Shown here in pieces: positions 36,327-45,439 of a stretch of DNA of 64,000 nucleotides. The translations under genes and the position numbers were made by a program. Where the stretch lies: NCBI RefSeq assembly GCF_049274025.1, contig NZ_JBASRV010000049.1; one strand, written 5' to 3'. Each line of letters begins with the position of its first letter. Position 1 is the stretch's first letter. Origin of the DNA: Miniphocaeibacter sp012841535 (GTDB taxonomy: Bacteria > Bacillota > Clostridia > Tissierellales > Peptoniphilaceae). The notes beneath the pieces were generated by a model. That model made no database searches. It was given only the letters and a program-made list of their open reading frames with translations, and was not told the DNA's origin.

Positions 36327-37565
36327 TTATCTAACTTGCCCATTTCCTAAAATAATGTATTTTTCTGATGTTAATTCTTCAAGACCAACAGGTCCTCTTG
36401 CATGTAATTTTTGTGTTGAAATCCCCATTTCAGCTCCTAAGCCAAATTCAAAGCCATCAGTAAATCTACTGGAAGCATTTACATAGACACATGCACTATC
36501 AACTAAATTTAGGAATTTATTACTGTTGTCATAATCTTTTGTTACTATAACTTCAGAATGATTTGTACTAAATTTGCGGATGTGTAAAATTGCTTCATCT
36601 ATTGAATCTACTACTCTCATTGAAAATGCATAGTCCAAATATTCCCTTGCATATTCTTCATCAGTAGCATCTTTAATATGACCTAGTTTAATTTTAGATA
36701 TTTCATCTCCATATACCGTTATATTATAGTTATCAATAAGCTTTTTTAATTTAGAATAAAAATCATCAGCTACATTTTTATGAACAAGAAGTGATTCCAT
36801 AGCATTACAAACACTTATTCTTTGAGTTTTAGCATTTTCAATAATATCTATTGCCATGTCAATATCAGCATATTCATCTACATATACATGACAGTTTCCA
36901 TCTCCTGTTTTTAAAACTGGGACTGTGGAATTTTGTACTACGGATTTAATTAACCCTGCACTTCCTCTAGGTATTAATAAATCTACATACTTGTCTAACT
37001 TCATCAATGCATTGGCACTTTCTCTTGTTGTGTCTTCAATTAATTGAACGAAATTTTCATTAAAACCTAATTCTTTAATGGATTCCCTAATAATTTTTAC
37101 TATAGCTTTATTTGATTCAATAGCTTCCTTACCGCCTCTAAGAATTAAACTATTTGATGATTTTAAACACAAAATACTACATTCTAATGTTACATTTGGT
37201 CTTGATTCGTAAATAATGCCTATTACACCCATAGGAATTCTTTTTTTTCCAATTTGTAGACCATTAGGCAATACTTCCATATGGTCAATAGACCCTATAG
37301 GATCTTTTAAATCTCTTACTTTATTTGCAGAGTCAACCATACCTAAAATACGTTCTTTATTAAGTAAAAGTCTGTCTATTAATCCTTCACTTAATCCATT
37401 TTTTCTTCCATTTTCTATATCTATTTTATTTGCATTAATAATATCTTCTTCAAATTTTATCAAATTATCGGAAATTTTATTTAAAATATTATTTTTATCA
37501 ATTGTCGATAATAAGCTCAAATCAAAAGAAGCTTCCTTTGATTTTCTACCAATTTCATTAATCAT
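36327..37565 (-). CDS. proA: Gamma-glutamyl phosphate reductase
   Basis: Second step of proline synthesis from glutamate, reducing the acyl phosphate with NADPH. The 412-aa protein has YESRPNVTLE, the catalytic cysteine in KTQRISVCNAMESLLVH and FGLGAEMGISTQKLHARGP. It overlaps proB by eight bases, so the pair is translated together. Confidence 0.97.
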   Translation of the reverse strand: MINEIGRKSKEASFDLSLLSTIDKNNILNKISDNLIKFEEDIINANKIDIENGRKNGLSEGLIDRLLLNKERILGMVDSANKVRDLKDPIGSIDHMEVLPNGLQIGKKRIPMGVIGIIYESRPNVTLECSILCLKSSNSLILRGGKEAIESNKAIVKIIRESIKELGFNENFVQLIEDTTRESANALMKLDKYVDLLIPRGSAGLIKSVVQNSTVPVLKTGDGNCHVYVDEYADIDMAIDIIENAKTQRISVCNAMESLLVHKNVADDFYSKLKKLIDNYNITVYGDEISKIKLGHIKDATDEEYAREYLDYAFSMRVVDSIDEAILHIRKFSTNHSEVIVTKDYDNSNKFLNLVDSACVYVNASSRFTDGFEFGLGAEMGISTQKLHARGPVGLEELTSEKYIILGNGQVR

Positions 37566-38355
37566 TTTTTTTACTCCTAAAATAAGTTCCTATTTCTTCA
37601 CCTTCAAGAATATCCTTAATAATTTTCATATCTTTACCATTTGCCAATACAACATCTATACCTTTTTCCATACATAAACTTGCAGCACTAATTTTGGTTA
37701 CCATTCCACCTGTACCAACTTTAGAATTTGTACCTTGGGCACAACCTTTTATCTCTTCAGTAATAGAATTTACATTTTTAATTAATTTTGCGTCTCTATT
37801 TTCTCTAGGATCACAGGTGTATAGTCCATCTATATCAGATAATAGAACTAGTAAATCTGCATCTATTATTCTAGATACTATTGCTGACAAAGTATCATTA
37901 TCTCCAAATTTGATTTCAAATGTTGAAATAGTATCATTTTCGTTTACTATTGGAATTACATTTAAGCCAAACAATTCATCAAATGCATTTTTTGCATTAG
38001 TAAGCATTAATTCATCTGTTTCGATATGTTTAGTTAGCAAAATTTGTGCACCATGATAGCTAAACTCGCCTAGAATACGATTATAGGTGTTCATTAGTGC
38101 TACTTGTCCAACTGCTGATGAAGCTTGTTTCAACGCCGTTGTATTAGGACGATTTTTTAAATTTAATCTTTTAGAACCTGCTGCTATTGCACCTGAAGAA
38201 ACTAAGACAACTTCGTATCCATGATTTTTAGCATCACTTAATTGCCAACATAAATCAAATATCTTTCTTAAGTTAATATCACCGTTTTCATGAGTAATTG
38301 AAGATGATCCAACTTTTATTACAACCCTTTTTAAATTTTTTGAAAACTCTCTCAT
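37558..38355 (-). CDS. proB: Glutamate 5-kinase, form without PUA domain
   Basis: First step of proline synthesis. The 265-aa amino-acid-kinase-fold protein opens KRVVIKVGSSSIT, with VLVSSGAIAAG, IVNENDT, and SDIDGLYTCDPR. It ends at about the kinase fold, lacking the C-terminal PUA domain of the 367-aa E. coli enzyme; short forms occur in other bacteria. GGAGATGCA precedes the ATG. First gene of proBA. Confidence 0.96.
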   Translation of the reverse strand: MREFSKNLKRVVIKVGSSSITHENGDINLRKIFDLCWQLSDAKNHGYEVVLVSSGAIAAGSKRLNLKNRPNTTALKQASSAVGQVALMNTYNRILGEFSYHGAQILLTKHIETDELMLTNAKNAFDELFGLNVIPIVNENDTISTFEIKFGDNDTLSAIVSRIIDADLLVLLSDIDGLYTCDPRENRDAKLIKNVNSITEEIKGCAQGTNSKVGTGGMVTKISAASLCMEKGIDVVLANGKDMKIIKDILEGEEIGTYFRSKKND

Positions 38356-38385
38356 TGCATCTCCTACCTTATGTCAATTATATTT

Positions 38386-38394
38386 ATTATAGCA
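38386..38394 (-). promoter_or_regulatory. Extended -10 promoter of proBA
   Basis: TGCTATAAT on the minus strand (TATAAT at 38386-38391) sits about 30 bases upstream of the proB start. A second TATAAT lies closer to the gene. The -35 is poor, as elsewhere in this window. Confidence 0.55.
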
Positions 38395-38413
38395 AAGTAA
38401 TAAAATAAAAAAA

Positions 38414-38432
38414 AGAGAGCATATAGCTATCT
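38414..38432 (-). terminator. Terminator after the CYTH gene
   Basis: A 7-bp stem with one mismatch (38414-38420 with 38426-38432) overlaps the CYTH stop codon and is followed on the minus strand by a run of T's. It separates the nagB-CYTH transcript from proBA. Confidence 0.65.
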
Positions 38433-38966
38433 TCTTAATTCGTTTTGTAATTGAGTTATAGATTTAAGAGAAATATGCTCTTTACTAATATTTAATTCAT
38501 CTAATAACTCATACAGTTCCTCATTTGTACTTGCTTCAACTTCAATATATGGGAAAGGATATGTATCCTTATCCCATTTATCGAAATCTATTCTCAAGTT
38601 TTTATACCTATAGGAAGTTCTTTCCTTTGTTCCAACAATATATTTGTCAAGTTTTAAATTTTCCAATATTTTTATTAAATTCTTCTTATTGTCAAATTCT
38701 ATAGTATATTCTAAATTCTCTCTAGCATACTCATTATTAACTTTTTTCTTAAAGGTTAATTCCTTTTTTTTAGAATTGTCCAATAAATTTTTAATCTCCC
38801 TTATTCTTAAATAACAATCCGTATCTATTAAGGGGAAAATTGTTGAATCAATAACGGTATTAGTTTGAAATTCATGAGCTATTAAAGTTGCACCTTTATT
38901 TTGCAATAATTTTTCATAGTAATTAAAGTTAAGTCCTAATAATTTAAACTCTAATTCCCTTTCCAC
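38427..38966 (-). CDS. CYTH-domain (triphosphate tunnel) protein
   Basis: A 179-aa protein of the CYTH superfamily (class IV adenylate cyclase, thiamine triphosphatase, tripolyphosphatase). The defining ExExK motif is seen at the start in ERELEFKLLG, with other tunnel residues in LRIRE, KKELTFKKK and LRIDFDKWD. The activity of this member (tripolyphosphatase, thiamine triphosphatase or cyclase) cannot be told from sequence. It touches nagB by one base and ends the transcript. Confidence 0.85.
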   Translation of the reverse strand: MERELEFKLLGLNFNYYEKLLQNKGATLIAHEFQTNTVIDSTIFPLIDTDCYLRIREIKNLLDNSKKKELTFKKKVNNEYARENLEYTIEFDNKKNLIKILENLKLDKYIVGTKERTSYRYKNLRIDFDKWDKDTYPFPYIEVEASTNEELYELLDELNISKEHISLKSITQLQNELRR

Positions 38967-39688
38967 TATTTTACCTCAACAGAACTTTCATCTATTATCA
39001 CAGTTGTATCTTGATGTAATTGTAATAAGGAAACAGGCCAATTAGTGCTTATTTTATTACTATTTAGCAGATATTCTGTTGCTTCTTCCTTGTTTTTACC
39101 ACTAATTAATATAATGATTTTTTTAGCGGTGAAAATTGTCCCCATTCCCATAGAAATAGCTTTAGTTGGAACATCTGATTCCTTTTCAAAAAATCTAGAA
39201 TTTGCCTTAATAGTACTTTCTGTTAAATTTACTATACTTGTTTTCGCATTTAATTCTTCACTTGGCTCATTAAAAGCAATATGACCATTTGAACCTAAGC
39301 CAAGAATTTGTAAATCAACCCCACCTATTTTTCTTAATTTATTCTCATAATCAACAATTTCTTCTTCAGGCTCGTTTGTTCCACTAGGAATATTAATATT
39401 GTTCATATTTATATTTACATGTTTAAATAGATGTTCATTCATAAAATAATTGTAAGACTGATCGTTGTCTTTGCTTAAGCCAATATATTCATCTAAATTA
39501 TAGGTTACTATTTCAGAAAAATCTAATCCCTTTTCATGTTCTTTTATTAATTCCTCATACAGACCTAACGGAGTTGAACCTGTTGCTAAACCAAGTACTG
39601 AATTTTTTTTCTCATTAATTTGTTCTACTACTAACTCACATGCTTTTTTACTTAATTCTTCATAATTTTTTGTATAGATTACTTTCAT
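38966..39688 (-). CDS. nagB: Glucosamine-6-phosphate deaminase
   Basis: Converts glucosamine-6-phosphate to fructose-6-phosphate and ammonia, linking wall amino sugars with glycolysis. The 240-aa protein has VLGLATGSTPLGLYEEL, the catalytic TYNLDEYIGL, and LGLGSNGHIAFNEP. No nagA or transporter is alongside; the next gene is a CYTH protein. Confidence 0.96.
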   Translation of the reverse strand: MKVIYTKNYEELSKKACELVVEQINEKKNSVLGLATGSTPLGLYEELIKEHEKGLDFSEIVTYNLDEYIGLSKDNDQSYNYFMNEHLFKHVNINMNNINIPSGTNEPEEEIVDYENKLRKIGGVDLQILGLGSNGHIAFNEPSEELNAKTSIVNLTESTIKANSRFFEKESDVPTKAISMGMGTIFTAKKIIILISGKNKEEATEYLLNSNKISTNWPVSLLQLHQDTTVIIDESSVEVK

Positions 39689-39734
39689 ATTCTCATTCTC
39701 CTTATTAAGTTTTAAATATTAACTATAAATCATA

Positions 39735-40406
39735 TTAATATATTAATTTAGGAATAAAATTCAAATAGTCACTAGAAGTGCAAAAATATTTTATTCCATC
39801 TATTGTACCTTCAATTATATTACTTAGTCCAGGACCGTGCAAATGGCCATAGGTACAAATTTCAACATTGTATTTTTTTAATATAAAATGAAATTCATTT
39901 GGAACACCATTCCTATCAAAAGGTGGATAATGTAATATTGCAATTTTTTTATTAGTTGATTTTGCCGTTTTTATACTCATTTCTAATCGCAGTAATTCTC
40001 TTTTAAATATTTTATATTCATCTGAATCTTCATTACAATCTTCCCATCCTCTAGTACCAACAATGGAAATTTCATTAAAGTCAAAAGAATTGTTCTGTAA
40101 AAAAAACATACTACTTAAATTCAAATCATTAATCTTTTTTAAAGAGCTCCACCAATAATCGTGATTTCCCTTTATTAAAACCTTTTTACCTGGAAGTCTT
40201 TCAATTCTAATTAAATCATTATAAGCTTCCTTAACAGTCATTGCCCAAGAAATATCTCCTGCTACTAAAACTATATCATCATTATTAACTATATTTTTCC
40301 AATTGTTAAATATTCTATTTTCATAATTTTCCCAATTTTCACCAAATAATTCCATAGTTTTATTACCGGTGTAATCTAAATGTAAGTCTGAAATGCTATA
40401 TATCAT
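39735..40406 (-). CDS. Calcineurin-like metallophosphoesterase
   Basis: A 223-aa cytoplasmic phosphoesterase. The two-metal motif set is clear: SDLHLD, AGDISW, KGNHDYWW, HYPPF and YGHLHG. The same family of single-domain proteins is common in Clostridia. It follows the YhaN-like gene by seven bases, making it the last gene of that nuclease group, which may hint at a role in nucleic acid metabolism. Substrate unknown. Confidence 0.85.
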   Translation of the reverse strand: MIYSISDLHLDYTGNKTMELFGENWENYENRIFNNWKNIVNNDDIVLVAGDISWAMTVKEAYNDLIRIERLPGKKVLIKGNHDYWWSSLKKINDLNLSSMFFLQNNSFDFNEISIVGTRGWEDCNEDSDEYKIFKRELLRLEMSIKTAKSTNKKIAILHYPPFDRNGVPNEFHFILKKYNVEICTYGHLHGPGLSNIIEGTIDGIKYFCTSSDYLNFIPKLIY

Positions 40407-40413
40407 ATTTCTC

Positions 40414-42639
40414 CTATAAATAAATAACTTCTTTTTTTAAAAGATTATTTATTAAGTTCTTTTCTCTTTCTTGACAAGTAAAAATAATAATTTGTCTATT
40501 TTTGCTAATATTTTTCAAATAATCCAAAGTTTTTGATAATCTATAATCATCAAAATTATTAAAGGCATCATCAAAAATCAATAACTCATCCTCATTGAAA
40601 ATTTCATTAGCCAAAGCAATTCTTAGTCCTAAATATAATTGATCCATTGTACCTCTACTTAAAGAACCAATGTCTTTATATTCTCCTAATTTGCTATTGT
40701 TAAAATTTATATTTAAATCCTCATCAATTTTAATAGTCATATTGTAATTAGATATTAGGTCAAAATATTTTTTTAAGAAACTTGCCATTCTTGGAAGATA
40801 GTTTGTCTTAATTTCATTATGAGCTTTTTCTATTTCATTAATCGCAATATTTAAAGAACTAATATAATTATTTACTTGTTCTATTTCACTTTCAGTTTGA
40901 CCTAACTCTTCAATTAATTCTGGTAATTTTTTCACATCCCCTTCAAGAAAATTTTTCTTCTCTTCAAGGGATGCTATTTCACTAATTAAAAAATCTGATT
41001 TAGTTTTTGCATCATTTAAATTAAAATATTTAATATCTTCAAATTCTTTTTCATATTCTATAAGATTATTATCAAGACTTTTACTACTATAACTACTATT
41101 AATTGTCTTTAATTCCTTAAGCTTTTCATTTAATTCTCTTTCCAACTCTGTAAAGATTTCTTTATTCTTTAAATGATTATTTAAATCAAATCCAGTTTCA
41201 TTTCTTATTTTCATAGAAATTTCTTTTAACTCTTCATTTTTAAAGTCCTCATCATTTAAAAGAATTTCTATATCCCTATCTTTTTCATCTAATTCTTTTT
41301 TTGTTTTTTCATATTTTTCGTAAATAGTTTTATCAATATTTAAAACCCCTGAACTTAATATACTCTTTTTATTTAAATTTTCATTGAAATTATTATTTAT
41401 TTCTTCAACAATGTTTGTTTCCTTATTATTTAAAAATATTATTAAACTAATTGACACACCAAAAATTGTTACAAAAAATAGTAATATAAAAACTAATATA
41501 TTTGAAAAATTTGAAACAAATAAAAATAATAAAGTTAAAATTGAAAATATTCCTGTACTTAGAATAAGTGAAAAAATTGTTTTTTTGTTTTTTGATAATT
41601 TAGTTAACTCTTTTTTGTAAAAAGTTTTTTTATCTTCATATTTTACTTTATTCTCAATTTCTTTATATTCACTATAAATATATTTTTTGTTTTTTGATAA
41701 CTCATTGAATTCACGCTGAATATATTTAATTTCTTCCAAAATTTCTTCGGATTTTTTTATATCTTCATTTGCAAGTTCCTTTAATTTACTATATTCCTCT
41801 AATTGTTTTCTTAAGTCAAAAATTTCTTTTTCTAGATTTTCTTTTTGTTTTATTATTTTTATTATTTTTTGTTGTTCTTTATATTCTTCAAATTTATAAT
41901 ATAAATCAATATTACTTCTTAACTTTTTAAAGTCCTTAACTTTTTTATCTAATTCAAAAAGATAATCATCGTACTGATTTTTTAAGTTTTTTATATTTGA
42001 TATTTCTTTGTTTAATTCTATTTCCTTGTTTTTAAGTATTCCATAGGGTTTCTTTAAGGATTTTTCAGTTCCAATATTATTCTTAATTGTGTTTAATTTA
42101 TTCAAACCTTCTATTACAGAGAATACTTCATTATTTTCACTTAAGCCATCGGCTATTTTTTCTGAAATATACTTTGTTGAATTAGTAGAAATTTCTATAT
42201 TATCTTGTCCTACTAAAATAGTGTTTATAAAAACATCGCTACTACATTTGAAAAAGTATTCTCCAGGAAAACTTAAATTACTTTCCTCGTATTCTTCAAA
42301 ATCCTTTGAAACATCTATTCCAGTTATTTCATCAAAAATTTTGTATGTTTTATTTGCAAAATCTCTATATAATCTATATTTATTTAAATTATAAATAAAT
42401 ACAATACTCCCCTCATATTTGTCACTTGTCCAAGGTTTATATTTATAATAATCTTCTGAAAATCTTAAGGATTTTAAATGTGGTTTTACAAATCCATAAA
42501 ACATGCCTTCAATAAATTTTACTACAGTTGTTTTACCAGATTCGTTTCTACCCTGTATTAATGTAAAATTATCTTCTAGTAAAATATTCTTGTTTTTAAA
42601 CTGTCCAAAATTCATGATATTTAATTCAATTAACTTCAT
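40414..42639 (-). CDS. SMC/SbcC-like ATPase with internal membrane segments (YhaN-like)
   Basis: A 741-aa RecF/SMC-type ATPase. The N terminus has Walker A IQGRNESGKTTVVKF (about 29-43). Two long coiled coils (about 200-345 and 410-620) flank a pair of transmembrane helices (about 353-405). The C-terminal head has the signature LSRGTMDQLYLGLRIALA and Walker B ELLIFDDAF (about 683-691). This layout fits Bacillus YhaN more than cytoplasmic SbcC. It overlaps the YhaO-like nuclease by four bases, so the two are a probable complex acting on DNA ends near the membrane. It is shorter than Bacillus YhaN. Confidence 0.82.
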   Translation of the reverse strand: MKLIELNIMNFGQFKNKNILLEDNFTLIQGRNESGKTTVVKFIEGMFYGFVKPHLKSLRFSEDYYKYKPWTSDKYEGSIVFIYNLNKYRLYRDFANKTYKIFDEITGIDVSKDFEEYEESNLSFPGEYFFKCSSDVFINTILVGQDNIEISTNSTKYISEKIADGLSENNEVFSVIEGLNKLNTIKNNIGTEKSLKKPYGILKNKEIELNKEISNIKNLKNQYDDYLFELDKKVKDFKKLRSNIDLYYKFEEYKEQQKIIKIIKQKENLEKEIFDLRKQLEEYSKLKELANEDIKKSEEILEEIKYIQREFNELSKNKKYIYSEYKEIENKVKYEDKKTFYKKELTKLSKNKKTIFSLILSTGIFSILTLLFLFVSNFSNILVFILLFFVTIFGVSISLIIFLNNKETNIVEEINNNFNENLNKKSILSSGVLNIDKTIYEKYEKTKKELDEKDRDIEILLNDEDFKNEELKEISMKIRNETGFDLNNHLKNKEIFTELERELNEKLKELKTINSSYSSKSLDNNLIEYEKEFEDIKYFNLNDAKTKSDFLISEIASLEEKKNFLEGDVKKLPELIEELGQTESEIEQVNNYISSLNIAINEIEKAHNEIKTNYLPRMASFLKKYFDLISNYNMTIKIDEDLNINFNNSKLGEYKDIGSLSRGTMDQLYLGLRIALANEIFNEDELLIFDDAFNNFDDYRLSKTLDYLKNISKNRQIIIFTCQEREKNLINNLLKKEVIYL

Positions 42640-43718
42640 TTATTTTCCTTTAAAATTGCTTTCAAACCTAGTTTTAAAGCTTCAGAGTTTACAGGGTTAT
42701 TCATATCATATTCTGACATATTCTTTAAAAATACCCCTATAATATTATTTTTATTTAATTTTCGAAGTTTTTCTAGGTCTAAATTATAGTCTAATTTATT
42801 ATTGATTTCTAAATATGTTACATAGTTTTTAAGTTCATTTTCAATAGCTTCTTTATCTATTTCATATTCTTCTGGTAAATTTCCCGTTAAATTTATTCTA
42901 ATATAATTTTTTTTGTCTGAATAAATCCAATCATTTAAAAGTAAATCCTTTAATTCATAAAAATTAAAATTTCCATCTATTTCATATTCAACTTCAGTAA
43001 AAACTGATTGAGAGACATCTAAAAATTCTATTGCTAGTTCTCGGTCTTTAAATTCTCCTAAAACAGCACCATGTAAACCTTGTTCTTTAAAACTTAAAGG
43101 CTCTATTGAACCAGGATATATTATATTTTCTGCAATTGCACTTGGCTTATGTAAATGACCTAAGGCAATATAATCAAATCCTATTTTCTGTAATTCATTC
43201 ATATCAATTGGTTGATATTTAAAATTTGTATTAATTATATCTGTATGAATTAAAAAATAATTTCTTTTAGATTTATTTAAAGAAATATTTTCAAAAATAT
43301 TATCCTTATTTAGAATATTGTCAATATAACTTATTCCATAAACATCATATTCTTCAAATTCATATTTAGTTATTTTGTCTTCTTTAAATAAATATACATT
43401 ACTAGGTAAATCTATTAACTTCCATTTTGATTTATTTCTATATGGATCATGATTTCCGAAGATTATAAATACATTTGTAAAGGGTATTTTTCTGAAAAGG
43501 TCGCTTAATCTTTTTAAATCAGACAAAGTTACATATTCCTCATTATATAAATCTCCTGAAAGCAATAAAATGTCAACTTCTTTCTTCTTGACTATATCTA
43601 TTAAACTATCGATGCTTCTCCATATATCATTTCTTCTTTCAATTGCTAGCTCTTTAGGAAAGGAAGAGTGTTCAAAACTAGAAGCAATATGAAAGTCTCC
43701 ACTGTGTAAAAATTTCAT
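42636..43718 (-). CDS. SbcD-like DNA exonuclease (YhaO-like)
   Basis: A 360-aa Mre11/SbcD-family metallophosphoesterase: LHSGDFHIAS, LLSGDLYNEE, FGNHDPY, HTDIINT and LGHLHKP give the full metal site. The ATG at 43716-43718 is chosen because GGGGG precedes it and the family begins MKFLHSGD; this removes the overlap with the gene before it. The overlap with the YhaN-like ATPase suggests a nuclease-ATPase pair for end processing or repair. Confidence 0.88.
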   Translation of the reverse strand: MKFLHSGDFHIASSFEHSSFPKELAIERRNDIWRSIDSLIDIVKKKEVDILLLSGDLYNEEYVTLSDLKRLSDLFRKIPFTNVFIIFGNHDPYRNKSKWKLIDLPSNVYLFKEDKITKYEFEEYDVYGISYIDNILNKDNIFENISLNKSKRNYFLIHTDIINTNFKYQPIDMNELQKIGFDYIALGHLHKPSAIAENIIYPGSIEPLSFKEQGLHGAVLGEFKDRELAIEFLDVSQSVFTEVEYEIDGNFNFYELKDLLLNDWIYSDKKNYIRINLTGNLPEEYEIDKEAIENELKNYVTYLEINNKLDYNLDLEKLRKLNKNNIIGVFLKNMSEYDMNNPVNSEALKLGLKAILKENK

Positions 43719-43725
43719 AATCCCC

Positions 43726-44349
43726 CTATTTGTAATAACCATATTTTTCTTTTTTATCTTGTTTAATATATATTCTTAAATTGTTAATATCTATATTATA
43801 TAAATTGAAAATTTTAATTAACATATCTCTAAATTTATTTGAACTAAAATGAGTTTCCGCATATAAGTTTTGAGAAATCCGTATAGGATTAATCATTTTT
43901 TTAGAATCTTTATCAAAGTATGGTCTAGTTCTACCATTAAATTTAGTTTTGTTTATTAGTGAATGTAATTTTTCTTTATCTATTTTATATAGATAAAATA
44001 ATATTTGCTCGTATAATTCTTTAAAAGATGATACTTCAATATTTTTCCCCCTATAAATCGAATAGGATTTTGGTTTAGTATAGGAAAAATCATGGAGTAA
44101 ATTTACAGATTTAGAAAACACTTTTTCATTAGACAATATTTCCAGTGAAAGTTGTATTCCTTCAACAGGTATTAAAGATTTAATTTTAACAATATTATCG
44201 TAGAACTCTTTAATCTCCCTATGATTTTTTAAGTCTAAATCATAGGTTTGAGCCATATTAAAACACTTTTCTAAATTTTCTAAAGAGTCATATATATTAA
44301 GAATCAATTGTGGATTTTCTTCCTTCAATATTTCAAAAAATCTGTCCAT
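43726..44349 (-). CDS. Unrecognised 207-aa partner of the YhaO/YhaN pair
   Basis: I do not recognise this protein securely. It is soluble with no signal or membrane segment. The first 100 residues are mostly helical. The second half opens with SSFKELYEQILFYLYKID, then NGRTRPYFDKDSKKM, and RISQNLYAETHFSSNKFRDM, and ends with a lysine-rich tail. This second half looks like a compact DNA- or protein-binding module similar to ones I associate with restriction-type proteins, but I cannot confirm it. It lies seven bases before the SbcD-like gene behind its own promoter, so it leads the nuclease operon and probably acts with it. Confidence 0.6.
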   Translation of the reverse strand: MDRFFEILKEENPQLILNIYDSLENLEKCFNMAQTYDLDLKNHREIKEFYDNIVKIKSLIPVEGIQLSLEILSNEKVFSKSVNLLHDFSYTKPKSYSIYRGKNIEVSSFKELYEQILFYLYKIDKEKLHSLINKTKFNGRTRPYFDKDSKKMINPIRISQNLYAETHFSSNKFRDMLIKIFNLYNIDINNLRIYIKQDKKEKYGYYK

Positions 44350-44364
44350 TTAATCACCAATTAA

Positions 44365-44373
44365 ATTATATCA
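44365..44373 (-). promoter_or_regulatory. Extended -10 promoter of the YhaO/YhaN-like operon
   Basis: TGATATAAT on the minus strand (TATAAT at 44365-44370) lies between the mobAB terminator and the 207-aa gene. It has an extended -10 and no clear -35. The implied leader is short. Confidence 0.55.
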
Positions 44374-44380
44374 AATAAAA

Positions 44381-44407
44381 TTATCCTAAACTAATTGTTT
44401 AGGATAA
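44381..44407 (-). terminator. Terminator of moeA-mobAB
   Basis: A perfect 11-bp stem (44381-44391 with 44397-44407) with a 5-base loop overlaps the mobAB stop and is followed by TTTTATTT on the minus strand. Confidence 0.85.
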
Positions 44408-45438
44408 ATATAGTGTTTTATAACAAATTCTGCAAATTTTTCTACATTAGATAAATCAAATATATTTTCAAATTCCTCTGAAAAATCTACAATATCGGTA
44501 ATAATCCCTTTTAGTGGTTTTTCCGTTATTATTTCTCTAGAATTTTCCTGTCTAATTACTTCAAATTTATCAAAATCACTATTTTTTAAACCTTCAATAA
44601 CTATTAAATCAAAATCTTCTAATCTGCTTAATAAAAAATCAATAGTTATTTTTTTGTTTTCCAATAACATATACTTTTTATTCGAAAAAATTGCCACACT
44701 ATCAGCACCAATATTATAGAACTTTCCAGTATCTGTTTTATTATCTATATTAAAATCATGGCCGTCGTGTTTTATAACACATATTTTATATCCTTTTTCT
44801 TTTAATATACTAACTAACTTTCCAATAAAAGTAGTTTTCCCCGAATTTTTTCTACCGCATATAGAAATTATATTCCTACTAAGAAGTTTGTAATAATCTT
44901 CTTTTGTATTAACATTATACAGTATATTATCATTAAAAATACTATATCTTAAATCTATAATTTTAGTAAAAGGTTCTTTTAGAAGTTCTTTTAATTTATA
45001 ATTTTCATTATGAATATAATTTTCTAAAATTGGAATTAGTTTCTTCGAATAAATTGCTCCAATTGGATGTAAATTATTATTTGATTTAATAGAAAAAATA
45101 TAATAATCACTAGAAATATAAGACTTGATATAGTTGACAAAATCCAAGTTAATATTTTGCATATCTACTCCTGTTATGAAATTATATTCATGTTTACTAG
45201 CCTTTAATATTTCTAAAATCCCACTAATAGGTCCTATATTTTTATATACATCAGAAATATATTGGATTTTGTCTAATTTTTTTAAATTTAAATCATTAGA
45301 AGAAACTATAATATCATAATCTTCAAATAATTGAATTAAATTTTCTAAAAAAGTATTTCCCTTATAAATTAACTGGGATTTATTTTCTCCCATTCGAGAA
45401 CTTTTGCCACCAGCTAAAATTCCTATTCCTATATTCAT
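44386..45438 (-). CDS. MobA-MobB fusion (molybdenum cofactor guanylyltransferase plus GTP-binding adaptor)
   Basis: A 350-aa protein joining two molybdenum cofactor proteins. Residues 1-190 are MobA-like, with LAGGKSSRMGENKS as the nucleotide-binding loop and TGVDMQNIN, which would add GMP to molybdopterin to make the MGD cofactor. Residues 190-350 are MobB-like, with P-loop CGRKNSGKTTF and VIKHDGHDF. Fusions of these are known. It follows moeA by one base. The earlier moa genes are not in the window. Confidence 0.88.
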   Translation of the reverse strand: MNIGIGILAGGKSSRMGENKSQLIYKGNTFLENLIQLFEDYDIIVSSNDLNLKKLDKIQYISDVYKNIGPISGILEILKASKHEYNFITGVDMQNINLDFVNYIKSYISSDYYIFSIKSNNNLHPIGAIYSKKLIPILENYIHNENYKLKELLKEPFTKIIDLRYSIFNDNILYNVNTKEDYYKLLSRNIISICGRKNSGKTTFIGKLVSILKEKGYKICVIKHDGHDFNIDNKTDTGKFYNIGADSVAIFSNKKYMLLENKKITIDFLLSRLEDFDLIVIEGLKNSDFDKFEVIRQENSREIITEKPLKGIITDIVDFSEEFENIFDLSNVEKFAEFVIKHYIYPKQLV

Positions 45439-45439
45439 A

